From contig CADCXD010000005.1 in NCBI GenBank assembly GCA_902806575.1, forward strand, positions 992,001 to 1,056,000: 64,000 nucleotides of DNA. The letters run 5' to 3'. The notes under the pieces were generated by a model. The model was not told the DNA's origin. It searched no databases and saw only the letters and a list, made by a program, of their open reading frames with translations. A program made the position numbers and the translations under genes. Positions 10,858 to 22,403 of the stretch are shown here, piece after piece. Source of the stretch: Jackrogersella multiformis (lineage: Eukaryota > Ascomycota > Sordariomycetes > Xylariales > Hypoxylaceae). The stretch's first letter is position 1, and each line of letters opens with the position of its first letter.

Positions 10858-12092
10858 TTTTCTTGATCAGCACGAGTTGTATATTCAAGACCAAAAAGTA
10901 GAGTTGGAATATAGATTTGGTGATTGCTGATGTTGAGCTTGCGATATTCCAAACTGATGTTTGCAAGTTTAAGAATTAGGATAGATAAATAAGATGAATG
11001 AATGAACGAAGAAACCAATCCGAAATACCAAAGTACTCAGTTGGATCAAAGGGCGTCATTTGGGCCAATCGGTTAGATTTCGGCTAAATATATAGCACAG
11101 TTCCCTGATGCACCGACCATGGTTCCAATGATACAGCGCCATCATATAGTGACTCAACACCTGAAGCTTTAGCGGCTAGCCACTAAATTCCAGTAGAAGA
11201 ACCGCTATTAGGTCACCTGGGCAGAGGCTTACTCTAGCATCCATGGCGCAGATACGGTAAGTAGGTAGGTACCTAGGTACATACAGAGATGTATCAAATA
11301 TGGATATCAGCATAGGTACCTAGGTAGTTACCTCATGTGATTCCTAGATAATGTCCATGTTGCTTGTTTAGCTAGGTATTCAGTCTATCTACGTGCGCTA
11401 TATGGGTACCTATTTATGTAGGTAAATATGACTTCCTAAGGTAACGATAACAGTGCCTTAAAAGGTTGCTATAATGACTGCCTCAGGATCCACACTCATG
11501 GGGTATGCAATTAGGGAGACGGGACAATAGCCACGATAGCCTCATTTTTGTGGCTATAATAAACTTCGTATACTACTTTAAATAGTTGAAGTACCCATCA
11601 CTTTCATAAATAAACAATATTACATTACCAAAGGAAAAAGAAGACGCTCAACTAATATTTCCTTCCTTTCTCTCTTTACTCCAGGCTAGATCTTACAATT
11701 CTACATGGTCACTATTCCGGAGAACGAGAGGGAAAGAAAGGGGATAATCCAGGACGGAGTATCCGACTATGAGTACGTGGTCAACAGAAAACATAGAATA
11801 CAGTGAATATTTATTCATTTATCTGCGCTGCACGGAGCTCGCCAATAACCCACCAAATAACCACTTGAGGACAGACATACCATACCAAAGTCCAGTCGTT
11901 GGATCAAGGCTATCCATGATATGTACCTGCCTGGAAACCCCCTCCACGGTTCATTCCGCCGAACGCCGTGGCTATGCAAAGAAGCAGGCTATTAAAATAC
12001 ACTCAAATGTGCCAACTGGTATTCAATTGCCACAAGAGGATAACCTACCTAGGTAGGTAGGTAAGATCAGATTCCCCTATTCCTGCCCGTCC
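10858..12092. other. intergenic between RPB11 and the ubiquitin protease
   Basis: About 1.2 kb. Contains GGTACC/CCTAGG palindrome clusters (about 11255-11340 and 12045-12062). The open frame at 11769-12056 shows no protein-like features. No RNA gene was recognised. Confidence 0.5.
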
Positions 12093-14387
12093 TCAACAAT
12101 TAGGGCGATGAAGTGGAATGATAGGATCCACCCTCTCACCATCGGCTAGGAATGGTATAAGACTCGATCTTATAGGCTCTGTCTCCTGTGGTCGGGTATT
12201 GGTAGACTCCGTGTCGGGCACGCTATCGCTCATCTGGCCGGCGGTGTCGTCCAGTACGGGCATCGCCTGAGTTGGGCTCTGAACCCACTCAGAGAATACC
12301 GTATTGCTAAGAGGTTGCTCATAATTCATAATTTGCACATCTCTCTCAAGACAACCATCCAATAACTTCCTCACGGCCTCGGCCATTTCTGGGTTATCGT
12401 CGACATCCTGCTCTCCGAGGGCCATTGTGGCGTCATCCTCTACCTTCGTTTCGTGTTGAATGGTGGAAACGAGAACCGAGTTTGGATCGACACAATCGTA
12501 GAACAGCATGAAAACTCCACCCTGTGCCAACACTGCCTCTTCGGGCACCTCCCATACGTTCTCGTCACTCAACCGCCACCATTTCCCATCTGCATCGAAC
12601 TCGGTATTCGTACTGTCGTCTATGTCCATAAGTTCACTCTCGTTATCTCTCGTGCTACTATCGTCTCTATCATGAAGCAGCTCAGGCACCTCATTAGGAG
12701 TATCATCCGGTCTCGATGGTTTACAAGGATGCTTCCGGTAACAGATATAATGGCCATTCTCGTGACGTCCTTGATGGGTTATTACCGCACGTAGCTCGTA
12801 GAACGGTCCGCTAATCTTAGACGGCTCCCGGCAGCCTGAAACCATGGAAGACTTCGGGTCTGTAACCCACTGCTCTTCATCAGCGGATGTGCTAGTAGAC
12901 CCGATCGATGTATGTGTGTCGTTGTCCACAAGGCTAGCAAGCCCACCAGCGCTCCCTAAGCACCACGGACCGAGATCAAGAATCTTGGGAAAGCGCACCG
13001 CTGCGAGGTTCTTGAACATGTGGCCCGTGTTTTCGTCAAAAACTGACCGATTCATGTGGATCGCAAGGCTTTGAGGTGGTCGAGCTATGACTACCTGTTT
13101 GGTTTTTGAACAGCTGACTCCCTTCTGTACTTGGCATTTGTCTCTTAAAGTTTTCTCTTGAAAGTCGTCTTCTTCGAGGGCAAGCTGGACGGCCTCTAGC
13201 CGGGAGATAGGTTCTCGCAAGTCGGCTTGGGCTGCATTGCCCTCCTTTTTACGAGATATAATCATGTTGAGCAGCCTTTGCAGTTTCAGTAGTGTGCATT
13301 TGGCGCACTCAACTCCCTCGATAGTCTCAAGGTCTGTATAGGAGTCTAGTCGTTCGTAAAGATCATGCTCTATTCGCTCACTCCCGAGATTAAGAGTGAG
13401 ACAGTTGAATGGGATCATGGAAAGCCCATCGGAATGGCCGCAGTCAACACATGCGACTCGTTGTGCAACCAGGCCCTCTAGGGGGTTTCTCAAAACTCTG
13501 GCGTCTGACACGGCTTTGGAAAGTACCGGTAAAGACTGATATCCGCTGTCATCACTATGTTGACTGTCTTCAGTATCGTCTCTAATGCCGACTATCTCGA
13601 ACCCGGAAGAACGGCGCTGAGGCTTCGCTGACTTCAAGATCTCTTTTTCGACCTCGTCTAGTATCTTAGAGAAGTATTCTTGCGCGTCCTGCTGCTGCCA
13701 GGTGTCTAGCGATTTCAGCTTCTTAGGCGTCCACAAAGTCTTTCCATTATAACTAGGATCCGTCAACTTCGATATGAGGTCTCGTAGTGAAGACACCGAG
13801 CCAGATTCCCCGTCGCTCTCGGAGATGTTGTCTTGGTTTAGGCCTCTAGAGAGATATGAGGGGAATGTCTGTAGCGACGATAGTCCTTGGAGGATACTGT
13901 TTTGGAAGCACGAATTATCATAGTTTCCTAGGCCGGGAGGCTGATCGGTATTGTGCTTAACAAGGGTGCTGTGAGATAGACTAGAAAGGCTTCTTCTACC
14001 GGCATCGGCAACAGACGCGATGATGCCGTCTGACCCGTCCATCCCAACTATTTTTCTAAGAAGTTCGCTCTTCGCAGAGTATGATCGAGACCGCGTCGAT
14101 AGCGTTGACTCCGGGGTCGGGAATATGGGTGGATGAATCCAGTCGTCGAGAGCATAGAGTATATTGGCGGGAATAATAGTGATTACGAAGTCCCAAAGAA
14201 GCTCTCCGGGATGTCGTGGTCGAGAGAAGGGTGAATGTAGAGATTGGTAAAAGATGGTGAATAGAAGGAGAAGTAAAGGAATAATAACGCTGGGTTGCTG
14301 CAACCGATCCAGTATAATGTTCTGATAGTAGTTGGAATAGAATTTGCTGGGTCGGTTGAGTTGTGTCTCTAGGTGATGAGAGTGCAT
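12093..14387 (-). CDS. ubiquitin-specific protease with N-terminal membrane anchor
   Basis: A single-exon, 764-residue C19 (USP) deubiquitinase that removes ubiquitin from proteins. A hydrophobic segment at about residues 34-46 (VIIPLLLLLFTIF) suggests anchoring in a membrane, as in yeast Ubp1 and Ubp16 (ER or mitochondrial outer membrane). The Cys box is GLGNYDNSCFQNSILQGL, with the predicted nucleophile at Cys160. QQDAQEYF follows, then paired CVDCGH and CAKC motifs that may form a zinc ribbon. The His box is NGHYICYRKH and the final box is KWWRLSDENVWEV. All catalytic parts are present. The C-terminal ~130 residues are acidic and disordered. It is divergent from ALB1. Membrane location is inferred from hydrophobicity only. 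Confidence 0.88.
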   Translation of the reverse strand: MHSHHLETQLNRPSKFYSNYYQNIILDRLQQPSVIIPLLLLLFTIFYQSLHSPFSRPRHPGELLWDFVITIIPANILYALDDWIHPPIFPTPESTLSTRSRSYSAKSELLRKIVGMDGSDGIIASVADAGRRSLSSLSHSTLVKHNTDQPPGLGNYDNSCFQNSILQGLSSLQTFPSYLSRGLNQDNISESDGESGSVSSLRDLISKLTDPSYNGKTLWTPKKLKSLDTWQQQDAQEYFSKILDEVEKEILKSAKPQRRSSGFEIVGIRDDTEDSQHSDDSGYQSLPVLSKAVSDARVLRNPLEGLVAQRVACVDCGHSDGLSMIPFNCLTLNLGSERIEHDLYERLDSYTDLETIEGVECAKCTLLKLQRLLNMIISRKKEGNAAQADLREPISRLEAVQLALEEDDFQEKTLRDKCQVQKGVSCSKTKQVVIARPPQSLAIHMNRSVFDENTGHMFKNLAAVRFPKILDLGPWCLGSAGGLASLVDNDTHTSIGSTSTSADEEQWVTDPKSSMVSGCREPSKISGPFYELRAVITHQGRHENGHYICYRKHPCKPSRPDDTPNEVPELLHDRDDSSTRDNESELMDIDDSTNTEFDADGKWWRLSDENVWEVPEEAVLAQGGVFMLFYDCVDPNSVLVSTIQHETKVEDDATMALGEQDVDDNPEMAEAVRKLLDGCLERDVQIMNYEQPLSNTVFSEWVQSPTQAMPVLDDTAGQMSDSVPDTESTNTRPQETEPIRSSLIPFLADGERVDPIIPLHRPNC

Positions 14388-15133
14388 CCTGTTGTTTGCG
14401 AACTACGTTTTACGTTATCGCACGATGGAGGAGAGCATGTGATGATGATGATGATAATGATGAAGACGGGAATGGGAATGATGGGGAAGTTCGAAAGTAT
14501 CAATGTAGAGTGGGTACTGAGAATTTATAAACGAGGGTCGCCATGGCAAAGAGAAGCCGTTGTAACAATTGTCTCTTTTTTTCCCAATTTTGGTATGCAC
14601 GTATTGCGATGCGAAAGTGTAGGTTTAGGTTCGTCTGCTGCTTTATTGTTTAAAATCCATTGGAGGTCTTTTCTAAGTCTAAGGACAGGGCTGATGGATG
14701 CGACAGCATATATTTCAGTGGGTCGCAGCATTCTTAGACGAATCATACCAATTACATAATAGGTATGATAAAGTTCTTTCATCCTTGAAAGGGAAAGAGG
14801 CTTGCTGATCTTTAAATGTTAGCGCATTGTGTCATTGGCTGATTAAGCTATCATGTAGTACGTAGTATGTACCACACAGGTCCCTCCTTGCATGACATGT
14901 TCTTATCGGGCGGTGGGGTATAAAGCTGATAGGTTGTTATCGCGTAGCCCTGCGGGGCAATTCAAAAAAAAATATTATAGTCGTAGTAATTGATTGTACA
15001 TGTGGATATTGTAGATTAATGCACCACATTTTAGTCTAAACTTGGAACTTATAGCAGCAATATTTGGTTGAACTTGATCGACTGGAGAGCATATACCTAC
15101 CAGGTAACCAAATTATACAAGACTACAGCGATC
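14388..15133. other. divergent promoter region USP/ALB1
   Basis: About 750 bases. A GATGATGATGATGATAATGATG run lies at about 14440-14463. No further structure or coding signal was seen; the small frames here look random. Confidence 0.5.
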
Positions 15134-15756
15134 ATGGCCAAGGGTGTGATATCAAAGAAGAAGAAAGGTGAGAAAATTCTAGAGTTATCAATCATTTCTC
15201 TCATCGGTGCGCGATTCAATAAACTGACTAACAATCAATCCATATGATATCAACAGCTCCTTCGCTTCACTCCCGAGCTGCAAGGCGCGCTACCTCCCCC
15301 GGCATCAATACCGATAAGTCGCTGAAGAATGTCCAACCGCCTGCCGAATCAGTCGACCACCGTCCTTCTGTGCTCTCCATACACCAAGGAGCTGGCGTTG
15401 AGAAGAAAACAAGGAAGAGCAGAAATATGAGCTTCAAGGCGCGAAGGAGATACGAGAAAGTACAGGACCGTGCCGCAGCAATCAAGGAGAGAACAGAACA
15501 GAAGGTTATAAAGAGTAAAGGGCAAGCTCGAACGATTCAGTCACGAAGTAAGGCTTGGGACGAGGTCAACAACCAAATACCTGCGAGCAAGAAGCAGTCG
15601 AAGGTAGAGGCGAATAGCGATGACGAGGAGGAAGTATCCGAGTTCGATGAGGATATGAACGACGCACAGGTCGAAAAGGCTCCTAAAAGCACCACAGCGG
15701 CAGAAAATGTTCCTTTGCAAGAGGCTGTGGAAGAACTTGATGATGGGATCTTATGA
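15134..15756 (+). CDS. ALB1: ribosome biogenesis protein Alb1
   Basis: Shuttling pre-60S factor of the Alb1 family, which works with Arx1 in export and recycling of large subunits. Exon 1 (ATG at 15134) encodes MAKGVISKKKK and is followed by an intron of about 88 bp. Exon 2 continues APSLHSRAARRATSPGINTD. The family core is KKTRKSRNMSFKARRRYEKV, followed by a basic helix (AAAIKERTEQKVIKSKGQAR) and an acidic tail (DDEEEVSEFDEDMND). The basic-then-acidic layout and length of about 180 residues match the family. The first exon is inferred from the KKKK-rich start and a clean GT-AG pair. Confidence 0.82.
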
Positions 15757-16219
15757 TTCTCGAGACTTCAGTGGACAAACGTAGTAATCTAGCTAGGCGT
15801 TTTGGTGCAGGGGAGTGATTCATCAACCACAGTCTTTAATTACCTAGGTCTCATCATACCCATTGAGATGTTTCTTCATAAAATAATTTTATACATATCA
15901 CAAGAAATTTCGATTTAAATTATTATTCTCGTGTTAATTGTCAATAATTGTTACTTGTTAATCGAGAAATATCGAGCTCGAAGACCCCACCAAAGAGGCT
16001 TATCGTTATCGATAAATTAGGACATTGTCTCCACTGTACCACCCCTGCACCCGTACCTACATGTAGGTACTTGACCTACCTAGGTACCTTGGTACTTGAC
16101 CATTTATTCTCCTACATCTTCATTCAAAGTTTCTAGATTCATTTCTAGCTTCTAAGAAAATCAACACCGAGGAAACTCCTACCACCTTCGACCTTAAGGG
16201 TGTTCAACACTCACTCATA
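15757..16219. other. intergenic ALB1-MFAP1
   Basis: About 460 bases holding the ALB1 terminator region and the MFAP1 promoter. Very AT-rich at 15880-15960, with a GGTACC palindrome cluster at about 16055-16100. Confidence 0.5.
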
Positions 16220-17692
16220 ATGCCACCCCAAATGCAGTCAAAACGTATGACAGCAAACCCAACGCGTCCATCGCGCTATCGTGCCGGCAAGCCAACAGGC
16301 GCGTCATCCTCCGAATCTGATTCAGAAGCTAGCGAAGCCGAAACCGAGCAGAAGCAACAGCAACAGCAACAGCAGACAAAGCGCAAAATTGCGCCGCCAC
16401 CCAAGGTACCCAGCGCGGGGAAAATCATCAGCAACCTCAGCAAAGTAAGCCTCGATGACCGCCGAAAGCAAGACCAGGAGGCTGAAACCAGACGTATCGA
16501 GGCCGCGAAAGCAGCTCGCCTAGCAGCTGAGGAGGGTTTCGTGACAGAGGAAAGCGAGGATGAGGAGGGCAGTGAAGATGAAAGCGGCGAGGACGATGAT
16601 GACGACGAGGAAGAAAGTAGCGAGGAAGAAGCTCCGCGGCGGTTGATGTTAAAACCAAAGTTTGTTCCGAAAAACCAACGGAACGCGAATGGAAACCAGG
16701 AATCCACCCAGGAGCAGGACGAAGCGGCTAAGATAGCTGAGGAAGAAGCCAACAAGAAGAAGGCCATGGATGAGATGGTCGAAGAGCAGATGCGCAAAGC
16801 CGCGGCGGCGCGAGCAACCAGGAAAGGACACTGGAACGACAATGTTGACGATGAAGAGGACGTCGACACTGAAGATGATGTAGACCCTGAGGCCGAGTTC
16901 GCAGCATGGAAGCTACGTGAGCTGAAACGTATCAAGCGGGAACGTGAGGCCATCGAGACTCGCGAGAAAGAAAGAGCGGAGGTTGAGCGCCGAAGAAACC
17001 TGACAGAGGAGGAACGAAAAGCGGAGGACGAGGCCTTCATAGCCCAGCAGAAGGAGGAAAAAGACGCGAAGGGGAAGATGTCGTACATGCAGAAATACTT
17101 CCACAAGGGCGCATTTTATCGCGAAGAGGCAGAAGCCGAAGGCCTAGCCAACCGAGATATCATGGGCTCGCGATTCACCGATGACGTCAAGAACCGCGAC
17201 TTACTCCCAAAGGCGCTCCAGATGCGCGACATGACGAAACTGGGCAAGAAAGGAGCTACCAAGTACAGAGACCTTAAATCCGAGGATACGGGTCTCTGGG
17301 GAGATATACGTGATACGAGACCGGGCAAGGATTTTGACCGGTATAATGTAGACGACAGATTTAAATCCGACCGCGATAGAGAGAGATCTGGCCCGGGAGG
17401 AGCGAATGCGGTGCCAATTGGCGAGAGGAAAAGGCCTGTTCCCGGCGCGCCAGAAGGCCCTAGAAACCCGGGACGAGAACGAGAACGAGACGGAGGTAAA
17501 TATCGAGAGCGAGATCAGGATCGAAATAACTACCGGCCAAGGGATAATGATAGGCGTCATAGGGATAGGTCCAGATCTAGGTCGCCTAGGAGGCACGATC
17601 AAGATAGTTACAGTAGTCGGAGGAAGAGGGACTCGTCACAAGATGCCGATCGCTATGATAGTGACAAAAGGCGAAGGATCGAATCCAGGTAG
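16220..17692 (+). CDS. MFAP1: MFAP1-like spliceosomal protein
   Basis: Single exon, 490 residues. The homologue of human MFAP1, a component of the spliceosomal B complex (despite its old name, a nuclear splicing factor). It has a polyglutamine run (about residues 55-62), acidic stretches (EEGSEDESGEDDDDDEEESS), long charged coiled coil (about 160-290), then the conserved MFAP1 core: MSYMQKYFHKGAFYREE, DDVKNRDLLPKALQMRDM and GATKYRDLKSEDTGLW. The C-terminus is an RD/RS/RE-rich low-complexity tail (about 370-490), common in splicing factors. The ATG at 16220 is the first in a clean frame. There is no sign of an intron. Confidence 0.9.
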   Translation: MPPQMQSKRMTANPTRPSRYRAGKPTGASSSESDSEASEAETEQKQQQQQQQTKRKIAPPPKVPSAGKIISNLSKVSLDDRRKQDQEAETRRIEAAKAARLAAEEGFVTEESEDEEGSEDESGEDDDDDEEESSEEEAPRRLMLKPKFVPKNQRNANGNQESTQEQDEAAKIAEEEANKKKAMDEMVEEQMRKAAAARATRKGHWNDNVDDEEDVDTEDDVDPEAEFAAWKLRELKRIKREREAIETREKERAEVERRRNLTEEERKAEDEAFIAQQKEEKDAKGKMSYMQKYFHKGAFYREEAEAEGLANRDIMGSRFTDDVKNRDLLPKALQMRDMTKLGKKGATKYRDLKSEDTGLWGDIRDTRPGKDFDRYNVDDRFKSDRDRERSGPGGANAVPIGERKRPVPGAPEGPRNPGRERERDGGKYRERDQDRNNYRPRDNDRRHRDRSRSRSPRRHDQDSYSSRRKRDSSQDADRYDSDKRRRIESR

Positions 17693-17834
17693 ACACGATT
17701 ATGACCGCCAATCCATACATTCATGCTACCAAGGGAGTGCATGGAAGATACATGAGCCGAATCGATCCTAAAGGGTATTGTGCCTCTTCCTCTGGATAAT
17801 TAAAATTCGATTAATGCAGACGATTCTACAAATA

Positions 17835-20046
17835 TTATATCCTCGTGATTTCCACCCTAACCCTTTCAAAGACCTTGTGATGTATCATGCCTCCTTCGCT
17901 CAGTTCCTCGTCTGTCGCCTCCGGCGGAAACAGTATCATCATAGCATATGTTCCTGTGCCTCTCCTTTTCGATAGGTAGCCCGGGTTGATAACCAAGACA
18001 CTCTCTACAACCTAGTATGTGTTAGCGGTTAAGTCTAACATCCGTGGCCAAGGCTCATCTAGGCAAGGCTTTCTTACCTTTGCAAAGGGGGGCAAAGCGC
18101 TCGGCACAATCATGACATCTGGTCTCACGTCCATCATTTCGCCGAGTTTTAGGTAGCTTGTATCAAGCATAGCACCGGTAGGCAGACCATCTGCCGTGCC
18201 CGCTTTCGGTAGCCTCTGCCGATCTACCGGGGGAAATACCGGGAAGTAGTGTCGCTGCTCGATCAAGTATCTGGGGGCTCTCGAGGAGAAGTTGGGGTCG
18301 GCGGTCCGGCCACCAACAAGCTCCTCTTGGCGCAAGTCCCAAAGGACGTCCTGGGATGAAATCCCAAGCAACATCTCGTTTACGAAGAGTGTCATAGGGT
18401 TGCCGACTATGCGCGCAGCCTTAGGTAGTCCCAGATCTTTCCTGAGAATAAGATCTTGCGGCCACGATACGTGTTTATCGATGACATCGCGTACGGATGG
18501 TATTAAGAGGATGGTGATGGTAGGGTTAGATGCGACAAGCCGGATCAAGGCTGGGGAGATCATATACTTGAAAACGGTAGACATTGTTGCGGTGTCGGCA
18601 TCTATCCCCGCATCCTCCGGGAGATCAAAGTCGCCTGTTGCGATTAGGGGGTGGTCAACATCGATGAACGGCCCTGTTAAAATGAGAGAGTCGGCGCATG
18701 TATCTGCTGCTTTGCGACAAAGAGCGTGAAGGGGTTCGAAATCGAGATTATCGTCAGCTGAATAGGGACCTGAGGCGATCATCACATTTAATGGTGCTGG
18801 TTCATCATCTGACTCCATTGCATCTGGCCCCCCCCTGAGTCTTTTCCGGTGAGCCTCGATGGCCGCTGGAGTAGATGCAGCATTAGGAAGAAGAGGCAAT
18901 TCGAGTAGCTCCTGAACGACGAATTCTTTACCGGATGAGTTGATCCCCCTGAACGCAACAATTTGTCCGGGGAAAAATTGGTAGCGATCATTGAGCTTTT
19001 TTAGATTCAAGGGGATTCTTCGGCCGCCCCCTGTCCGTCTCGAAGTCTCCAAGACAAGAGACGCCGCATTCAGTTTGCCTTCTACGGAATCAGATGCAAT
19101 TCGGCCTACGGCAACAACTTCCGTGGTGCTTTGGCTAGCCGCGCTCCCAAATTCGCTCTCGTCTATTTTTTTGTGGTCTCTTACAAGGCTTAAAAATTCG
19201 TCTATCCGGTCATCCAGTATCTCAGATGCTTCTGAGGACTTCATGGCAAGCGTTTTATAGCCCAGCTTCCTCAGATCTGAAGCTGCGGTCAATTTGATCC
19301 GAGATTCGGCATACGGTACCATTGGAGGCTCCGGAGGCTTGAGATGCTCATTTAAGACCTCCGTTACCTCTCCCGGATTGGGACGATCGTTAAAAGAGGT
19401 TGCCCTACAATTTATTAGCATTTCAGGCAACCCAGATACTCGCTATCAGTCAGCACTTACGAGGTAGAATTCAGAGAATCTAATTGGTTATCTATTCGCA
19501 TAGGGCTCTTATGATCAGGCGAGCTGCTAAGAGTATTGCCCTTCGCTCGCAACATGGAGGGAGTCTCGAGCTGATACCATTTTTTGGAGGCACTCTTAGA
19601 AGTACTCTTGTTTAACTTCCCCGGAGCTGGGGTATTAGGAACCATTCCTTCCAGCCTATGTATGTAACGTTAGTATCATATTAATACGTTGTCAATGTTA
19701 TCAAGACGGCCACTCACATGCCATAGACATCCCCGGTATTCTTGACAACGTTTCGCGGCGTTCCGCTTGAGCGCTTTTCTGTCTTGACATGGACTTGGTG
19801 TGCTCGATTACTTCGCTCTAAGGCATCTTGGATATCTTGTTTAAGGGCCCGTAGGCTTGCCACGGAGAGACTGTTGCCATCCATATCCATCTTGATGCAG
19901 TAAGACTCCCATTTGAAATATAAGTCCTGGACGGAGAGTGAGTGTATCCGCATAATAGATCGCAGCTCGGAGACAACATCGGGCTCGAGATCCTTGTTCG
20001 GCACGCCGAACTGCTCGTTGAATTCTTGCAAATCTTCTTCCGCCAT
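17835..20046 (-). CDS. POL12: DNA polymerase alpha B-subunit
   Basis: Regulatory subunit of DNA polymerase alpha-primase (POLA2/Pol12), needed for starting DNA synthesis. Four exons: MAEEDLQEFNEQFG through DVYGM (20046-19714), then LEGMVPNTPAPGKLNKSTSK, then a long exon from ATSFNDRPNPGEV, and a last exon VVESVLVINPGYLSKRRGTG to VRVEITRI ending at 17835. The N-terminal helical domain binds partners in the family. The long exon holds the OB fold (FFPGQIVAFRGINSSGKEF) and inactive phosphoesterase domain (NVMIASGPYSADDNL, SLILTGPFIDVDHP, ILLIPSVRD, GNPMTLFVNE). The acceptor for the last exon lies after an in-frame stop, so the true C-terminus is beyond the open frame. Divergent from a Sec14-like gene; paired ACGCGT boxes lie upstream. 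Confidence 0.93.
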
Positions 20047-20684
20047 AGTGTTTAAACCGGCAATTTAGATTCTTATAAGTAAACGTATTAGGCTCTCAAC
20101 CATGTAGCGTGTTGGGTATAACTTTTTTGGTATTATTATTCATCAACCTCATCAATTAGGTGGTGAAGAACTCGAGACGCGTCTAAATCAATAATTTCTA
20201 AGTTAGACGCGTCTTAAAGGCTATTCGTGTTAAGTGGTTTATTTAATGGGGAACGTTGAGGTCCTGGATATATAGGTACGTACCAGACCTAATCCTGTAT
20301 GTACATAGCAGTACCTAAGTACCTAGGTAGAGGGGTACGTACCTGCAGACGCACTTTCATAAGGGAGACTGAACCTTACCCTAGGTAATAGGTACCTAGG
20401 TAGGTAGTCATTGAATGAATTGCAGGGGAAGTCCCAAGACGCCGAGACCCACGTAGAGCGGTCACCCCTGTCCATAGCCAATCAATGGCCCAATTGAGAT
20501 TCTTCCCATCCATCTATACTTAGGTACGTAGTTCCATAATAGAATTCGTTTGCACCGCCTCTCGACATTTCATCTTTGGGAGTTCTGCTCAACTACACCG
20601 CAGTTTCTATTCTATTCTATTCATTCATTCATTCTGTCTTAGAAGACGCCTTAGCAAGTTTTCCTTGGATTATTACGGGTCAGA
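20047..20684. other. divergent promoter region POL12/Sec14-like
   Basis: About 640 bases with the MCB pair, GGTACC/CCTAGG palindrome clusters (about 20270-20410), and short TCTATTCTATTC and ATTCATTCATTC runs at about 20607-20634. Confidence 0.55.
20177..20212. promoter_or_regulatory. paired MCB (ACGCGT) boxes upstream of POL12
   Basis: Two copies of the palindrome AGACGCGTCT, with ACGCGT at 20177-20182 and 20207-20212, exactly 30 bp apart and 131-166 bp upstream of the POL12 ATG. They match MBF binding boxes known from yeasts. POL31 in this window has a similar pair. Confidence 0.62.
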
Positions 20685-21780
20685 ATGTCTAATTCGAAGG
20701 TAGCAGTAGCCTCTGGAAGCTCGGAACCCTCGATCCTTGAAGAGAAGAACGAGGGTGGGATGATCAGGACACCGCTTCCGGCTCCTACTGCAAGCAGTAG
20801 TGTGCCCGAGAAGCCCGTCCTTACTGCCGACCATGAAGCCAAATACGAGTGGCTTCTAACGCGGGTGAGGGGTTGGACTGAGGTTCCCTCCAAGGAGAAG
20901 GGCGGCCCTTTGACTGATAGCGAGAAGATATGGCTCACGAGAGAATGTCTGCTGAGATATCTAAGAGCTACCAAGTGGCATGAAAAGGAGTCAGAGAAGC
21001 GCCTGCAAGAGACCCTCACCTGGCGAAGGGAATATGGGGTTGAGGAGCTGTCCCCAGACGAAATCGGACCTGAGAACGCGACTGGGAAACAAGTCCTCTT
21101 AGGTTACGACAAGTATTGCCGTCCCTGCCATTACTTGAATCCAGGGCGTCAGAATACGGACGTGTCTCCTCGACAAGTCCAGCACCTCGTTTTCATGCTT
21201 GAACGAGTCATCGAGCTCATGCCGGCTCAACAAGAAACTCTCAGCCTTCTTATTAACTTCAAGTCGGGAAAGAACCGCACAAATACGGCTCCTGGTATTG
21301 GCCAAGGTCGCGAAGTCCTGCACATTCTCCAGACCCATTATCCCGAAAGGCTTGGGCGAGCGATGATCATAAACGGTAAGGACATGTGATTATAATGTAC
21401 TCCATGGAAGTAGCTAATTCGAGGCCATAGTTCCATGGGTAGTGTGGGGCTTCTTCAAACTTATCACACCTTTTATCGACCCGTTGACGAGGGAGAAGCT
21501 TAAGTTCAACGAAGACATGACGCAATTTGTACCAAAGGAGCAGCTGTGGACGGAATTCGCAGGAGGCGAGCTGCAATTCGAGTACAACCACGACGTGTAC
21601 TGGCCTGCACTACAGAAGCTCTGTGGCGAGAAACATGCCGAGAAGGTGCGGAGATGGGAGGCTGGAGGCAAGCAGATCGGCGAGAAGGAGGACTACCTCA
21701 AGGGCCACGACGTCCAAGGTGTCTCACCGCCACCGGGTTATTCCAGCGAAGGAAACAGTCAAGATGGTGCCAAAGCCTAG
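20685..21780 (+). CDS. Sec14-like CRAL-TRIO lipid-transfer protein
   Basis: Two exons with an intron at about 21376-21429 that joins MIIN to VPWVVWGFFKLITPFIDP. CRAL-TRIO N-terminal helices lie at about residues 45-125 (LTRECLLRYLRATKWHEKES), and the Sec14 lipid-binding domain follows (QVLLGYDKYCRPCHYLNPGR, LLINFKSGK, VLHILQTHYPERLGRAMIIN). It most resembles the Pdr16/Pdr17 phosphatidylinositol-transfer group of yeast. That subgroup choice is an inference. The protein is probably cytosolic or membrane-peripheral. The C-terminal ~40 residues are low-complexity. It is divergent from POL12. Confidence 0.85.
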
Positions 21781-22403
21781 ACAGATTAGATGTTCCGGGA
21801 GGGGTTGAAAGGGAGCTGCTGCATATGACGAGAGTTTGGGAGCCAGATTATTCAATGGGAAGGTTGCGTTTTATACTAATGGACAATAGAAGGGATATTA
21901 TAGCCAGCCAGCCATGTCAATACCAACCAATACATAGTACTTTTGCAATTAAGTTAATCTCATGCCCAATCCCATATTTATAGGTATTATGGTTGTTTAA
22001 AGTGTCTTTTAGAGATGAATAGTGCATTAGATGCAGTATGCATTTAGTAGATACATACCTACCCAGGTACCTAGGTAGGTAGTGTAGGTGGGATATCCAT
22101 GAAGATATATGTACCTAGCAGGATAGGTAAGGTACCTAGGTAAGGTAGGTAACTTAAAAAGTACCGGTACATGGATCCATGTCGGTACCTCGAAACACCG
22201 TACTATATAGCAGCTACTACTCTAGGTACCTAGGTACATACCTTTTTCTAGGTACCCACAACGTCCATTATTCAAAGAACAACGCACTTCGACGGTTTAT
22301 ACCCCACCACCCGCATACATACCTACCTCAAAATACCTACCTACCTACATGTAGGTACCTACCAGAGCACTGTTTTGAATTAACCCCAAGCCCAAGAGAA
22401 ACA
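21781..22403. other. intergenic rich in TACCTAGGTA palindromes
   Basis: About 620 bases; 22050-22380 is one of the densest clusters of CCTAGG/GGTACC palindromes in the window, running up to the TRS31 start. No coding evidence. Confidence 0.6.

Noticed and set aside
11769..12056. 95-codon frame upstream of the ubiquitin protease 3' end
   Set aside because: No domain, odd composition, runs into the CCTAGG palindromes; looks random.
16276..17106. 276-codon antisense frame opposite MFAP1
   Set aside because: Serine-run shadow of the acidic and charged codons of MFAP1.
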